From Saccopteryx bilineata (lineage: Eukaryota > Chordata > Mammalia > Chiroptera > Emballonuridae), in NCBI RefSeq assembly GCF_036850765.1, contig NC_089496.1, positions 102,448,267 through 102,512,266 of the forward strand: a stretch of 64,000 nt of DNA, read 5' to 3'. Shown here in pieces: positions 45,195-62,299 of the stretch (within the stretch, counting starts at the first letter, position 1; each line of letters opens with the position of its first letter). Below the pieces are notes generated by a model. It had not been told where the DNA came from. It did no database searches and worked only from the letters and a program-made list of their open reading frames with translations. The position numbers were made by a program, and so were the translations under genes.

Positions 45195-45320
45195 GGCTTT
45201 TCTCTCATCTTCTTTTAACAAACTAGGAACTTGAGGCTCAGAGAGGTTAAGGAAAGCGCCCAGAGCCACACAGTCGTACAAAAGCAGAGTTGAGACCTGA
45301 ACTCAGGGAGTCCGACTCCT
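45195..45320 (-). repeat. MIR SINE fragment
   Basis: ggaacttgaggctcagagag with agagccacacagtcgta and gagttgagacctgaactcag: antisense MIR 3' half. Confidence 0.65.
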
Positions 45321-46137
45321 GGCCACTTGCTTCACAGAGAGTGCTGGAAGAAAGTTGAAGCCACATCTGAGAGCCTGTTTAGAACAACCAGCTGGTCACC
45401 ACTCCTGGATGGGGGAACAAGAACAGGAAATCTCAGCTTCCCCTGGCCACATCCAGCCTCCAGGGGAGCTGTTCATTCTCACACGAAAAGAAAGGTGACC
45501 CTAAAGGGGCATTTTAACTGCCGTGAAAGTCAAACTGTCCTGGCGAGAAGCCCTGATATAAAAAACAAAAAAACATACAAGTCTACACTCTGATTCTTCG
45601 GCCCTGCCAGGCCCAGGGCATTTTGTCTGATCAGGTAATAGAATTGTTTTCAGCGGCAAGAATGAGCTCATTAAGGATGCAGCTTGTGCTAATAATGATC
45701 ATTTGCTATGCAGTAAAACCCTCTCCCTACCTCCCCCGACAGACGATGCTCTAGAAATTATAGACTAGAGAGAAACCAAAAGGAATAAGATTAAGAACTG
45801 GGGTGCAGAACGGCTACAACAAAAGGAGTTACAGATGAGCACATTGAACCTAGTGATCTTCATCTGGAAGTTGTAGAAGAATTAGATACTATTAAACAAT
45901 TTTTTTAATTGCCTTTTTAAAATTTTGTTACCTCTGTCATTGGGTGGCTATTTTTTGTTCGTGTTTTACTGTTCAAAGCCACTCTTTAAAGGTTGGTGCC
46001 AAATGAATTAGTCAGCGACGTAAATTTTGATGCGTGATGTGCTCTTGTGGATGAGGTCAAGGTAAGGGCAGTTTTGAGGAGCCATTAATGTCCTGGCTCC
46101 CCTTAATTTCACTGGCAAAGGTCTTGGTAACCTAGAG
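45321..46137. other. Intergenic, nothing recognised
   Basis: No gene or named repeat. Confidence 0.6.
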
Positions 46138-46435
46138 CAATGGTCCCCAACCCCCGGGCCGTGGACCAGTACTGATCTGTGGGCCATTTGGTACCGGTCT
46201 GCAGAGAAAGAGTAAATAACTTACATTATTTCTGTTTTATTTATATTTAAGTCTGAACGATGTTTTATTTTTAAAAAATGACCAGATTCCCTCCATTAAA
46301 TACGTCTAAGACTCACTCTTGACACTTGTCTCGGTCACGTGATACATTTTATCCGTCCCACCCTAAAGGCCGGTCCGTGAAAATATTTTCTCACATTAAA
46401 CTGGTCCGTGGCCCAAAAAAGGTTGGGGACCACTG
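46138..46435. mobile_element. hAT-type MITE (cagtggtccccaac family)
   Basis: Ends caatggtccccaacccccgg and aaggttggggaccactg are inverted repeats. The interior contains cattaaactggtccgtggcc and tttggtaccggtctgcagag. The flanking octamers acctagag (46130-46137) and gactagag (46436-46443) match at 6 of 8 positions, a decayed 8-bp duplication. Confidence 0.82.
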
Positions 46436-47139
46436 GACTAGAGCCCAGAGCAGTCTTCGTGAACTCTGTAGGTTGGGAGGGAGGCCAGCCCCCCTGTGGT
46501 TCATTCCTGAGGGCCCAGTGGAGATGCAATGGGCTGGACCATTCCGGTCCAGGTGCGGGAGGGATCTAGCTCCTGGTTTCCTTTCTGGGACTTCATGGGG
46601 TCACTCTCCCAGGGCTTCATGAAAACTGGAAAAAATCCCAACTATTCACTGAGCTTTGCTCTACCCTTTCAAGAGAATGCCAGCTACTGTGTTTTGAGAT
46701 GGGACTCTTTTTCTTCAAACATCTCTAAAAGATTAAAATATCTTCTAAATCAATTCAAATGGGATACTAAAATAACATCTCTTCCTGATTATGTTAACAG
46801 TAGCTGTTGGCTGTGCAAAATTGGTGTAAAAACCATAAACAAGAAAATAAAAATGACCAATATCCCTAACATCTAACCACTGTTAGCATTAGGGCTTAGC
46901 TCCCTCTGCCCACCCCTTTCTAAAAACAACAACAAAAAAGGATTATAGTGTGTGTGTGTACACGTGGGTTTCTGTTATTATGCCTGTTTTTTGCATGTAC
47001 CTTATCATAAATGTTTTTCCAAAACAGTGTTCTTCTACCGTATTATTTTTTAATAATCAGACTGAAATCCCAGGTCCATGGGGTTTGGGTTTTGCTTGGT
47101 TTTTACAGACACTCACTCTTTACACACATCCTTGGTTGT

Positions 47140-47600
47140 TTCCCTGGGCAAGTGTTCTTAACCATTTCTGTGCCGGGAACCCTCGACTGGCTGGTGAAAC
47201 CTATGGACCTCTTTTCAAAATTGTTTTTTTAAGATTTTATTATAATTTTAGGGAGACTAAAGAAAGAGAGAAGGAGGGCAGGGCAGGAGGAGAGAGAAGC
47301 ATCAAATCACAGTAGTTGCTTCGAGTATGTGCCTTGACTGGGCAAGCCCAGGGTTTCAAACCGACGACCTCAGCATTCCAAGTCAACACTTTATCCACTG
47401 CGCCACCACAGGTCAGGCTCAAAATCATCTTTTTAAACATAAAGTAAAATACAGGAGGTTATTGCGCAGGAAACTAATAATATTGAAATAGTTTCCAAAC
47501 ATTTAAAATAATTTGTGAAATGGCATGTTTCTTTATACACATATAACAATGTTAGGAAATATTAGCAGCTCTAATAACTACAATGATTACAATGTAGTGA
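47140..47600. repeat. Diverged repeat split by a SINE
   Basis: ttaaccatttctgtgccggg and gacctcttttcaaaa on the left continue after the SINE as ctcaaaatcatctttttaaa and an AT-rich stretch. It parallels 22955-23400. Class not identified. Confidence 0.4.
47226..47417 (-). mobile_element. tRNA-derived SINE, short type
   Basis: The minus-strand head cctgacctgtggtggcgcag with ggataaagtgttgacttgg and a box-B-like gtcggtttgaaacc is followed by a short body and an A-rich tail. tcaaaat occurs on both sides. It differs in body from the SINEs at 8010 and 51542. Confidence 0.78.
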
Positions 47601-48136
47601 TCAACAGTAACATTATTTCCAGCTGCTTCTAACAAATCTCATAAGATGTGAAACGATCCGTGTTTCTCTTGGGCTAAGGTGACAAGTATGGGTGTGTTCC
47701 CTATATGCATACGTGAAGGCAATACTAAGTTTCACGTGGAGGTTAATGAAAACAGATGTGTAGCTTTTCTTTCTCATCAAAATAAAAAGTATGACTCCTG
47801 ATTTCTTTCCACAGAACCCTGACAGTCCAGGGAACCCAGGGGAAACTTTCTGCCTTGGAAGACCCCCAGGAGTGGCCACTCCATCTTTTGGCTCAGCGCA
47901 TTTTTAAGTCTTCCGATGCCAACGGACACCCTGCTCTAGCAGCTGCTTTGATTTCTTCTGAATGTCACTGACTCCAGCGTGAGGTTGAAGAAAGTCCCTG
48001 TCAGGGGCAGGAGGAAGTACCTGTCAGGGGCAGGAGGAAGTTAGCCTATATTATAGGTTGAATCGTGTCCCCCAAAGAGCGTATGCTGAAGTGCTAATCC
48101 CTGGTGCCTCCAAATGTGACTTATTTGGAGGAGGCC

Positions 48137-48385
48137 AGACAGATTCACACTGGATGTGGGCAGATGGTAGAGGAACTGCGGAGCCAGAAAGCGTCCGGCC
48201 ATTCCCGTTTATTGGAGGCTCGCAGAGACGGGTGAGTGAATAGGCAAAGGAAAGCCACTTTTCTCAGTAAGGGGCAAGAGACCAGGAAAACCACCGCTCA
48301 CGGTGGTGGCCAAGGGAACCAGGGAACTAACTGCCCCTCGCAGTGGCGGGAAGGATCTGGGAAAAGCACCCAGAGCTTTTTATAG

Positions 48386-48436
<51 letters not shown>

Positions 48437-48545
48437 CTGGCTTTCCGTCACGTGTTAACACACTAATCATGCAAAGTGCTTGCAGCTGGGAAACTAGTGA
48501 GCAAGCCTAACCCCCCTACACAAGGTCATGTATGGCAGGTATAAT
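48137..48545. other. Insert inside LTR, unclassified
   Basis: Contains cattcccgtttattggaggc, gagaccaggaaaaccaccgc and a palindromic ctcacggtggtggccaag, then a (CA)n run at 48391-48433. It could be part of another LTR, but I cannot classify it. Confidence 0.45.
48391..48433. repeat. (CA)n microsatellite
   Basis: About 21 uninterrupted AC units. Confidence 0.95.
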
Positions 48546-49159
48546 TAGCTAAGTTTAGATGAGGTCATACTGGAGAAGGGTGCATCTTAATCCTGTGACC
48601 AGTGTCCTTAATAAGACGATAGCCACGTGAAGACAAAAAGACACAGAGAGATGCCACGTGATGACAAAGAGGCTGGAGTTACGCACCCAGGAACACCAAG
48701 GGTTGCCGGCAAACCGTCAGGAGCTGGAAAGAGGCAAGGAATGAGTCTGCCCTGAGGTTTCTGAGGGAGCTTGGCCCTGCTAACTCCTTGAGAGGGGTGG
48801 CCTCCAGAAATTTCTCTTGTCTTATGCCACCCAGTTTGTGCTCCTGTTACCGCAACCCTGGAAAACTAACACACCTGGTGTCTGCCAGCCGGGCTCCCCT
48901 GGGGACTGGAATTCTGAAAAACCAGGGTCAGAGTGGCTGTGGCATCTGTGACGGTCTTGGGATTACCATGTCAAGACCCTAGATGGCTATTGGGGACCGC
49001 CAGGTTAGAGGGCTGGGCTCAACTTCAATCATAGCCTGGTCCAGGTGCTCAGTGTTACCCCTGGGTTAGGAAGGGATGGGCCCCACCCTGGCTCTTCTTG
49101 AGGTCATCATAATCTGGGAAAACCCCACAGAAGCGCATAGCATGCTGAGAAGTATCCTC

Positions 49160-49165
49160 TTTATT
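49160..49165 (-). promoter_or_regulatory. SPMIP5: SPMIP5 polyadenylation signal
   Basis: tttatt on the plus strand is AATAAA on the minus strand, 169 bp beyond the SPMIP5 stop codon. Confidence 0.7.
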
Positions 49166-49333
49166 CTCACATGACAATAAAAGGTCTACCATTCGTGACA
49201 TGCTACTGCCAACCAGTCCGGGATGGTGCAGGCAGCAGTGAAAAGGGTTCTCCTGTTAGAAAATTCCCCTAGTGTCTGTTGGGGTGTGGGTGAGGGGCTG
49301 ATACCCTGTGAGAATGGCGAGCTTGAGTGCCCT

Positions 49334-54945
<5,612 letters not shown>

Positions 54946-54959
54946 GATTGTGCTCTCTG

Positions 54960-55459
54960 CTAATAAAGGGAAGAAGAAATGAAAGGCTCATCAAACGCCC
55001 CTGCTTCAATTTAAGGACTTGCTTCAGGTGAACTGCAGTCCTTGGGAGCAGTGACCCGCCAGGGGGTTGGGAAGGAGAGGCAGCGCCACCATCGTACACA
55101 AGCCCAGGAGCTGTTGCTGCTGGCTTCAGTTATAGAACCGAGCGGCCTTCCCCCTCTTACGTGAACTTAGACAACAGGAGAGCAGATCACCGCCTCCCAG
55201 TCCAGTGTCTCCCCTGCCCTGGCGGCCTCCTAACCACCTCCCCCCACAACCCCACCAACCAACCTACCATCTCCTCCGTCTGACAGCCGTGAACTGTACC
55301 CACACTATGGCCACCGGCTGTGACGAAGGTTAGGCATGAAAAGATGAGCAAGAACCAGGAGCCCCCATGGAAGACTCCAGAACCCCGGGGGAGGGGAACG
55401 TTGAGGCGCCTCATCCCAGAGTTTCTCTGCCCAGGGGGAGTCAGGTCTCAGGGCTGCCC
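54960..55459. other. Upstream of SPMIP5 ATG exon, nothing recognised
   Basis: GC-moderate; no clear promoter or repeat. Confidence 0.55.
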
Positions 55460-55596
55460 CCTCCCCAGGACGTCTGGCAGTGTCTGGAGACATTGGGGTT
55501 GTCACCACCAGGGGGATGGGAGGTTACTGGTATCTAGTGAGTAAAGGTCAAGTATGCTGTTGTTCAACACCCTGCAAAGCACAAGGTGTCCCCAGC
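55460..55596 (+). repeat. MER5-type MITE fragment
   Basis: ctggcagtgtctggagacat, gttgtcaccaccagggggat and tggtatctagtgagtaaagg match MER5A in sense. A caggggtcccc-type hAT element sits directly at its right edge. Confidence 0.7.
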
Positions 55597-55788
55597 AGGG
55601 GTCCCCAAACTTTTTTACACAGGGGGCCAGTTCACTGTCCCTCAGACCGTTGGAGGGCTGCCACATACAGTGCTCCTCTCACTGACCACCAATGAAAGAG
55701 GTGCTCGTACAGGAAGTGCAGCGGGGAGCCAGATAAATGGCCTCATGGGGCCGCGTGCGGCCTGCGGGCCGTAGTTTGGGGACGCCTG
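55597..55788. mobile_element. hAT-type MITE, copy A
   Basis: caggggtccccaaacttttt to gtagtttggggacgcctg with the ttggagggctgccacataca interior; same family as 28728 but in the opposite orientation and shorter. Confidence 0.8.
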
Positions 55789-55840
55789 GATCAGAAGTTC
55801 CGACAGGTTGGCACACAGTCCCCGGTGGGTGAGCAGACTG

Positions 55841-55870
55841 GGGGGGGGGGGGGCGGGGGCGGGAGGGCCA
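55841..55870. repeat. G-run, possible G-quadruplex
   Basis: Thirteen G in a row, then C, six-G and further G blocks on the plus strand. Confidence 0.8.
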
Positions 55871-55930
55871 TGATAGCATCAGTTGGCGAGGATGCTGTTT
55901 CCAGGGCCAGAGCCCTCCCCTTCCCTCTGG

Positions 55931-56121
55931 CAGGGGTCCCCAAACTTTTTACACAGGGGGCCAGTTCACTGTCCCTCAGACCGTTGGAGGGCTGCCACAT
56001 ACAGTGCTCCTCTCACTGACCACCAATGAAAGAGGTGCCCCTTCCGGAAGTGCAGCGGGGGCCGGATAAATGGCCTCAGAGGGCCTCATGCGGCCCGCGG
56101 GCCGTGGTTTGGGGACGCCTG
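55931..56121. mobile_element. hAT-type MITE, copy B
   Basis: Same orientation as copy A and nearly the same length (191 against 192 bp), with about 15 differences. Ends caggggtccccaaacttttt and gtggtttggggacgcctg. Confidence 0.8.
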
Positions 56122-56835
56122 CGAGGGATGGCCTCTGGTCCCCTCCCCCAGGTGGCCAGGTGCAGCATCTCACAGGTTGATGCTGCCAGGTCCTACCCGG
56201 CCAAGCCAGATCAGCTCTTCAAATCAAAGCCCTCCCGCTTTTACCAGGACAAATGGCCTCAGGGCGTGAGGGGAGGGCCACAGTCAAGGTTAGTCTGCAG
56301 TGATGGAAATTTTTAAAAGGTTCAGACATTTCTAGACCGTTTGCTAGGCGACATGGCTGAATGTGGGACCGCGTTCTTGTTAAATCCTAACAGCCACTTT
56401 GACGGTTAGTTCCTATTTGGGTCCCCGTTTTACAGAGAGGGGGACAGGCTCAGAAAGGTTAGGCAACTTGTTTGAGTGTTGTGGCCTCCAAAGAAATAAG
56501 AACGGACGACCTCGAAACTCTGCGGGGGAGGAGCAGGATTTTGTTGCCCCAAAATGAACTGCTGGGGAGGGGGCTGGGCGGCAGCAGAGTCCATCCCGAG
56601 GCCTGCCTGGAGATGGTGAAAGGGAGGAGTTCAGAGAGGAGATGTGCTAGGGATTTGGGGGCCAAGCAATGAGGTCAGAAAGCAGGGATCCTGGCACCCA
56701 CCTCCTCTTCCTGACCCCCTCCCAAGCTGCTCACCTGGGCGGGCCTGGATCCAGGCACAGAGGGGCCCCCTGCCCACACCTGGTCTTCACGCACCTCCCC
56801 CGCACCTCCCCCGGCCATTGTGTGCTCACCTCACC
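56122..56835. other. Intergenic, nothing recognised
   Basis: A MIR-like stretch at 56390-56500 (ttttacagagagggggacag); no gene evidence. Confidence 0.55.
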
Positions 56836-56975
56836 AGGAAGAGGGGGAGGGGATGAGGGGGGAAGGGAGAGGAGGGAGGAGGCAGGCGGGGGAGGGGAGG
56901 ACGGGAGGAGGGGAAGAGGGGGAGGGGGAGGGGGGAAGCAGGGGGGGGAAGGGGGAGGGAAAAGGGACAGGAGTG
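56836..56975. repeat. GA-rich low-complexity tract
   Basis: Purine-only over most of about 140 bp (gaggaagagggggaggggat and similar), giving open frames on both strands. Confidence 0.9.
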
Positions 56976-58250
56976 GGTCAGCCTCCCCAGCTTCCTCACC
57001 CTTACGCAGCCCCCCCACCTGGGAACCTTAGTGAATTTGGGGGTGCTTCCTGCACCCCACTCAGGAGTAGCGCCTCAAATATTTGGTCCTGAAGGTGATC
57101 CCTGCTCCTGCTCGCCCCTGGACGGGCCCTCCAGGTTCTGGAGTGCTGGGAAGGGCACGCGATGGAGTCTGGGTCAAATGGCCTTTTAGTGATGTGGCCA
57201 CCGGACTTTGGACGGGCTGGCTGGGCCCATAGGTCCTCGGGGGAGGAAGAGGGTTGGTGGGAACAGGCTTCCGTCCCTCGCGCAGGGTTGGGGCCAAAAG
57301 TCAGCGCCCTGGCAGGGACTGGCTGGTGCAGGAGCAGTACGGGGTGGGCGCGGGCGGGGGTGAGCACAGGGGCGGGCGCGGGCGAGGGCGAGGAGGCCCA
57401 AGTCCACGGTGGCCTTCAATACAGGTGCTTCCCCTGGGCTTCTCCCGCGGGCCCCAGCCTTTTGTCTAGCAAGAGGACTTTCAGATGGCCAGGACAGGTG
57501 ACAGGGCAGGAAGGGGCAATGCGCCAAGACGAAGGGATGTCCCGGGAAGAGGTGCCATAGTCCTAGCCATCCTCATCTTCTGGGCACGAAGGGGGGCCTG
57601 AGTCCATCTCGTTAGAGTGACACCGAGATGCCCGCTGTGTGACGCAGAGGGGATACGTGACCCTTACCTAGTCACTCCCTGCAGAGATGGAGGTGCTGAC
57701 CCGCCTGCCTGGTGACACTATTTTCCAATACTCGTTTATTTGTGTTTACTGCACTGCCCTACCTGACTGACCTTACACTATCCAAAAGCTTCTAGGACCA
57801 ACTCTGGAGGGTGACCCAGACATAGAGAGTGGAACAAAGCCAGGCTGTAGATGCAGCAACCAGTGTGGTGTGCCTGGCAGGATGCCAGAGGGCCAGGCAC
57901 CAGTCCCCGACCTCGTGCCAGTTTTTAACAACCCACCTGTGGGTGCAGCGGCGTTGTAGGTGGCCATCCTGGCATGTTTGACTTCTCTCTGGCTGGACCA
58001 CTTTCATCCAACTTGGAAGAAAAGAGGGCTCACAGACATTCCACGGAGCCTTCCTTCCCAGCAAACTAGGGGGCCAGTCTTGTTGGAATGAAAATTAATA
58101 AAGCTTGCAACACCTAGGAAAGGACCTGAAAACTATCTCCACTCGAGATGGGGAGAGGAGGGAGGTTGGTAATGATGTATCTAAAACTCCACGTACACAT
58201 TCAGACTTTCAAGTAAATAAATCAACAAACAAATAAGTAATAAGCCTGGG
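56976..58250. other. GC-rich intergenic between SPMIP5 and HSPA12A
   Basis: 57060-57480 is GC-rich with moderate CpG. It might contain the SPMIP5 promoter, since the gene needs an upstream exon. No TATA box is evident. Confidence 0.45.
57956..57967 (-). other. SPMIP5: Possible upstream start of SPMIP5 (see findings)
   Basis: Minus-strand ATG at 57967-57965 in a good context (aggATGg) opens MATYNAAAPT and reaches a donor ACAG|GTGGGT at about 57936. Joining to the acceptor before 54959 keeps the SPMIP5 frame. Speculative. Confidence 0.25.
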
Positions 58251-58270
58251 CCGGATGAGATCCAGAGTTT

Positions 58271-58278
58271 TGTTTTAT
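58271..58278 (-). promoter_or_regulatory. HSPA12A: Candidate HSPA12A polyadenylation signal
   Basis: ttttatta on the plus strand gives TAATAAAA on the minus strand, with a possible cleavage site near 58250. It would make a 3' UTR of about 4 kb, which fits a long-UTR gene, but other signals cannot be excluded. Confidence 0.4.
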
Positions 58279-60876
58279 TAGACATCTGTGAAGACAGATT
58301 TGCAGATACAACCTTGTCAAGTCGTGAATTGCTGCAGAGTTCTGTGAAGTTTGAACATGACCCATTTCAGAATATAGTTCCTTATTCCAAGCAGATGAGA
58401 GGTGTAACATTATGGCCAACAACTCTTATACTAGTCACCCAGTGAAGCCATTTCCCAGCGTAAATATGCAGCTTAATCGCAGCTATTTCGTCAATACAAC
58501 GTGAGGTTCGGTCGTCGACTAATTATGCATTTTTGACTCCTGTTTATACTGGTGCATGCGATTCTTTGCCACCCTGGCAATTAACCAGACCTGGACTCTA
58601 AAAGCTAAACTTGATCTAAATATCATTCTAGGGGGAGGGCAGGCTCTATAATCTGGACGCATCTTAGCTGTCACTTGGCAAAAACGCTTGTTATGTCTCC
58701 TCTTTCCTATCTCATCTGTCACTTGTCTGTCATTCAGCCTTGATTAATGCCTGCTGGGTCTAGAAAGGGCAGTTACAAAGGAAATCCTTGGACAGTTCTG
58801 CTTCCAAGAAAGGTGGACATCAGACAATAAGCCAGGGACGGTGGAGTAATATGTGAAAAAGGCCTTCTAGGAATTTTCTAAGGTTAGAAAATGTGTCCAA
58901 GTGAACTTACCCAGTGCTCTTAATCTAGAATATTTCCAAGGGGGCACAGGGGAGGAGAGGGTTTGAGGATTCCCTTTAAGGAGTTCCACTATTGGGGCTG
59001 CATTTCTGGGACCAGAAGAAAGTCCAGTACAATTATCACTCCCTCTTCATCCTGTTAGCCAACACTGCAGTGTTGGCTAGATTTCAACCAGCTCATTTCA
59101 AGAGAAACAGTAGACAAGGATTCATCCTTAGTGCAAGGTGGGAAAAGGCCTTCCATTAGCCAAATAAAAGAGGGACTTGATTACCCACACTCACACTTAA
59201 TCCAGGGACAAAGCTCATCTGCGCCCCACCTGATGCTTCCTCTGTCCCAGGTGTTCGGAAAACATCACACACGGTGGCCCACTCTTTGCCCTCAGAGTGA
59301 CTGCTTTGCCCATAAGGAGAGGTTGACAACCCTGCAGGGAAGCCAAGGGTTTCTGTAGGTTTTTGTTTTTTTTTTCTGTATAGTTAGTTGGCTTACAGAG
59401 CCAGAATGTTCAGCTCTCAAAGACTGGACAGGAGAATCGATACAATATTATGCTCCTTTAAATATGAACTGTTACCCTCTGGGAAGGATGTGTGTGTGCA
59501 GAAAGATCTGATGAAGGTGTTGACCCACGTGGCCCATCTGTTTAGAGTCCTGTGACCCTGGGCACCTCGGTCCACTGCTCAGTCCTGCATACACAGTCCA
59601 TCGCTCAGCATCAGCACCGATCCATGAGTAGTAAGCACAATTAATAAAACCATGGCAAAAGAAAGGCAGCAATCTCATCAACAAAATTCAAGGAGCGATC
59701 GCCCTTTTCTTTTTTAAACAAGAAAAGCACACTGTAGAAATAATCTGTACAATATTCGAATACTGTATGTACACAAAATTATATTACTCAGAACTAAGTT
59801 ATAAAGTCTCATTCGTAGAGTATGGCTGGCAACACCAGAGACCCGGAACGCGTAGCTTCTGAAGCAGGGCAGGCAGCAAGGAAACCCTGGCGAGCACCTT
59901 CTGCACCTGGATGAGAGTGCGTGACTGTGCATGACAGGCATTCCCTAGTTCTGTGGTTCGTTATGTTTTGCGTTCTTGCAGGGAATTCTGCAGCAGGTGA
60001 GGTGGAAAAGAAGACGTGTTAAAATGACATTAAGAAGGCTATTTCACATCTGCGTACGGGCTGTGATGATGGGTTTGTGAATCCAGGATGCACCTGAAGT
60101 CAGTTCGCTCGTCCTTCTTTCGTTCATTAGGCATGCCCCCAGTGATTTAAATTGGAGTGAACTCTAGCAGGTGGAAGAGACAGCTTTGAACAGATCAGAT
60201 GGGCCATGAGTCAGGTTCTTGGCTCTTTTTTCTCAGTGGGTTTCTGAATGTTGGAGAAGACTGGCTTGGCCAATGGGGGATGAAGGAGAGAACACGGACC
60301 CCACCCGCTGGTGCCTCAGCTGGCCCCTTGGTTAGGGCGCCTTTCTTCCCATCTTCTTCTCCTGGCCCTTCCTGTGAGGGTTAAAAGTGCCAATCTCAAG
60401 CCAGGTGGGACCCTAATCCCACTCACAAGGGGGTAGTGTGGGATCGTTGCTCTTCTCATAAATCACCTTCCTCCTGCTGGAGCCCAAACGGGAAGCCTGG
60501 AGGCTGCAGGTCTGGCCTGTGCTTTGGCTTCTGACAAAACCCTGAAGTGAGGAGTTCTCAAACTTCAGCTAGACCACAGTCACTCGCAGTGTCTACTAAA
60601 AATCACAGGTGCTGGTCCCCTTCTCCAAGACTTGACTTCAGTTTGTAAAAGGGGTAGGATCCAGGAACTGGTTTTGTTGATGGTGCTGCTGTGTAAGTGT
60701 AGCTGGTATACGATATTGTATTAATTATAACAGTTTCAGGTGGACAATATAGTGAGATATCATTTCAGCACCCTCATGTGGGTAACCCACTGATCTGCTT
60801 TGAAAACAACTTGGTGTAATTCATCAAGTATACATCTATGAGTTCCTTCTGGACAGACTTTAAAAACTGACATTTT

Positions 60877-61223
60877 CTTTTCCTTTTCTCTTTTTAGGTG
60901 AGAGGAAGGGAGATAGTGAGGCAGACTCCCACATGCGCCCCAACTGGGTACCAACTGGCAACTCCATCTGGGGCCAATGCTCGAGTACCAATCTATTTTT
61001 AGTGCCTGAGGCTGATGCACTCGGACCATCCAAGCCATCCTCATTGTCTAGGGCCATGCTTAAACCAATTGAGCCACAGGCTGCGGGAGAGGAAGGAGAG
61101 AAGAGGAAGGGGGAGGAGGGAAGAAGCAGATTTTTGCTTCTCCTGTGTGCCGTGACCAGAAATCAAACGGGGTACATACATAAGCTGGGCCGACGCTCTA
61201 TCCAATGAGCCATCGGCCAGGGC
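60877..61223 (-). mobile_element. tRNA-derived SINE
   Basis: The minus-strand head gccctggccgatggctcatt, with tagagcgtcggcccagctta, and a body in the same order as 36200-36554. Flanks aaaaactgacatttt (60862-60876) and aaaagtgacaattttt (61224-61239) are a diverged duplication. Confidence 0.78.
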
Positions 61224-62299
61224 AAAAGTGACAATTTTTAAACCATTTCATGGAACAGATTCACTGTCTGTGTACCACTGAATCTAGTCCTTTGAAAATG
61301 TAAGAATAAATGGCCAAAACTTTTAGGGGAGATGAGGGTAAGCTGGGAGGAGGGAGTTAACTTAAAATATGCCTGTTTAGCAAGGTGAAAGATTATTCCC
61401 GACTCCTGGGCACTGTACTGTGAGCAAGGCAAACTGCATCTCCTTTTCTCACAAAAAAGTCCTACTGAAGTTACCTAGAATTACTTACATGAACTCAGAA
61501 CCAGGAGTTGGCATTCTGATTCCAAAAATTACACTGCATGTGATTAGGGATATGTCAGAAGCTCTTTAAAATCCATTTCCATCGAAGCAAGTTTTTACCT
61601 GCTGAAAGGTTGAGGTATCGGCTCTCCCACTCACACAAATCCTAGTGGATTAGCCATGGCTACAGTTATTCTTCACCGACCCTACTTGGAATTTAAACGA
61701 TGAGAACCTAAAATAGTGCCAAGTGTAGGCAGTCTTCTCCCTCCAGCGAAGAACGCTCCAACTTCCCACTGCATCTCCACTTTAATCACATGACGAGGAA
61801 CAGCAATTGACTGCAGATGGATGGCATTTTATACTGAGTGCCATCCAAAAAGAAAAAAAATAGAAAAAGAAAAGCCTCAGAAAGATAGGAGACTCTCCTC
61901 CTGGCTCAAAGATCTCATTTGGAATCTGGAAGGACAGCGATAGAGCACGCTAAGTTCTACTTGGTGGAGAGGCGTTCAAAGCGAGCTCAGTCGCTGTGCA
62001 GAAAGGGTCGGATCCCCTCGCTGGGCGGGTGTCGCACCACTGGGACCTATGAGAACCAGCCGCTCTTCGAGGGTCCCTGGATTTCTTCTTCTCAACCTCA
62101 ATCGTAACTTCCCGACAGTCGTTCTGACTCCAGTGTGCCCTCAAAAGTCCCTAATTATTTCTAGCCCTGGTCTCATCTTCCCTGCTGAGATTCAGGTGGG
62201 CGCTGTCAAGGGTCACGGGCAGGGACAGAATAGTCAGGGTTGAGGTCAGCAGATGCAGGTGGGCTGAGTCCAAGGGGACAGGCGACAGGAAGGTACCAG

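Larger units (their letters stand above)
48055..48872 (+). mobile_element. ERVL-MaLR-like LTR, interrupted
   Basis: Left part 48055-48136 (gttgaatcgtgtcccccaaa, ggtgcctccaaatgtgactt); right part from about 48546 (agatgaggtcatactggaga, agtgtccttaataagacgat, ttatgccacccagtttgtgc). About 400 bp between them do not belong to the LTR. No viral coding sequence. Confidence 0.55.
58250..62299 (-). other. HSPA12A: HSPA12A 3' UTR (predicted)
   Basis: No coding evidence. It holds a tRNA-derived SINE (60877-61223) and a hAT-MITE-like patch at about 60550-60640. The extent is inferred only from the candidate signal near 58275. Confidence 0.45.

Noticed and set aside
56669..57031. 120-codon plus and 95-codon minus ORFs
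   Set aside because: Low-complexity Gly/Arg/Glu and Pro/Ser runs from the purine tract.
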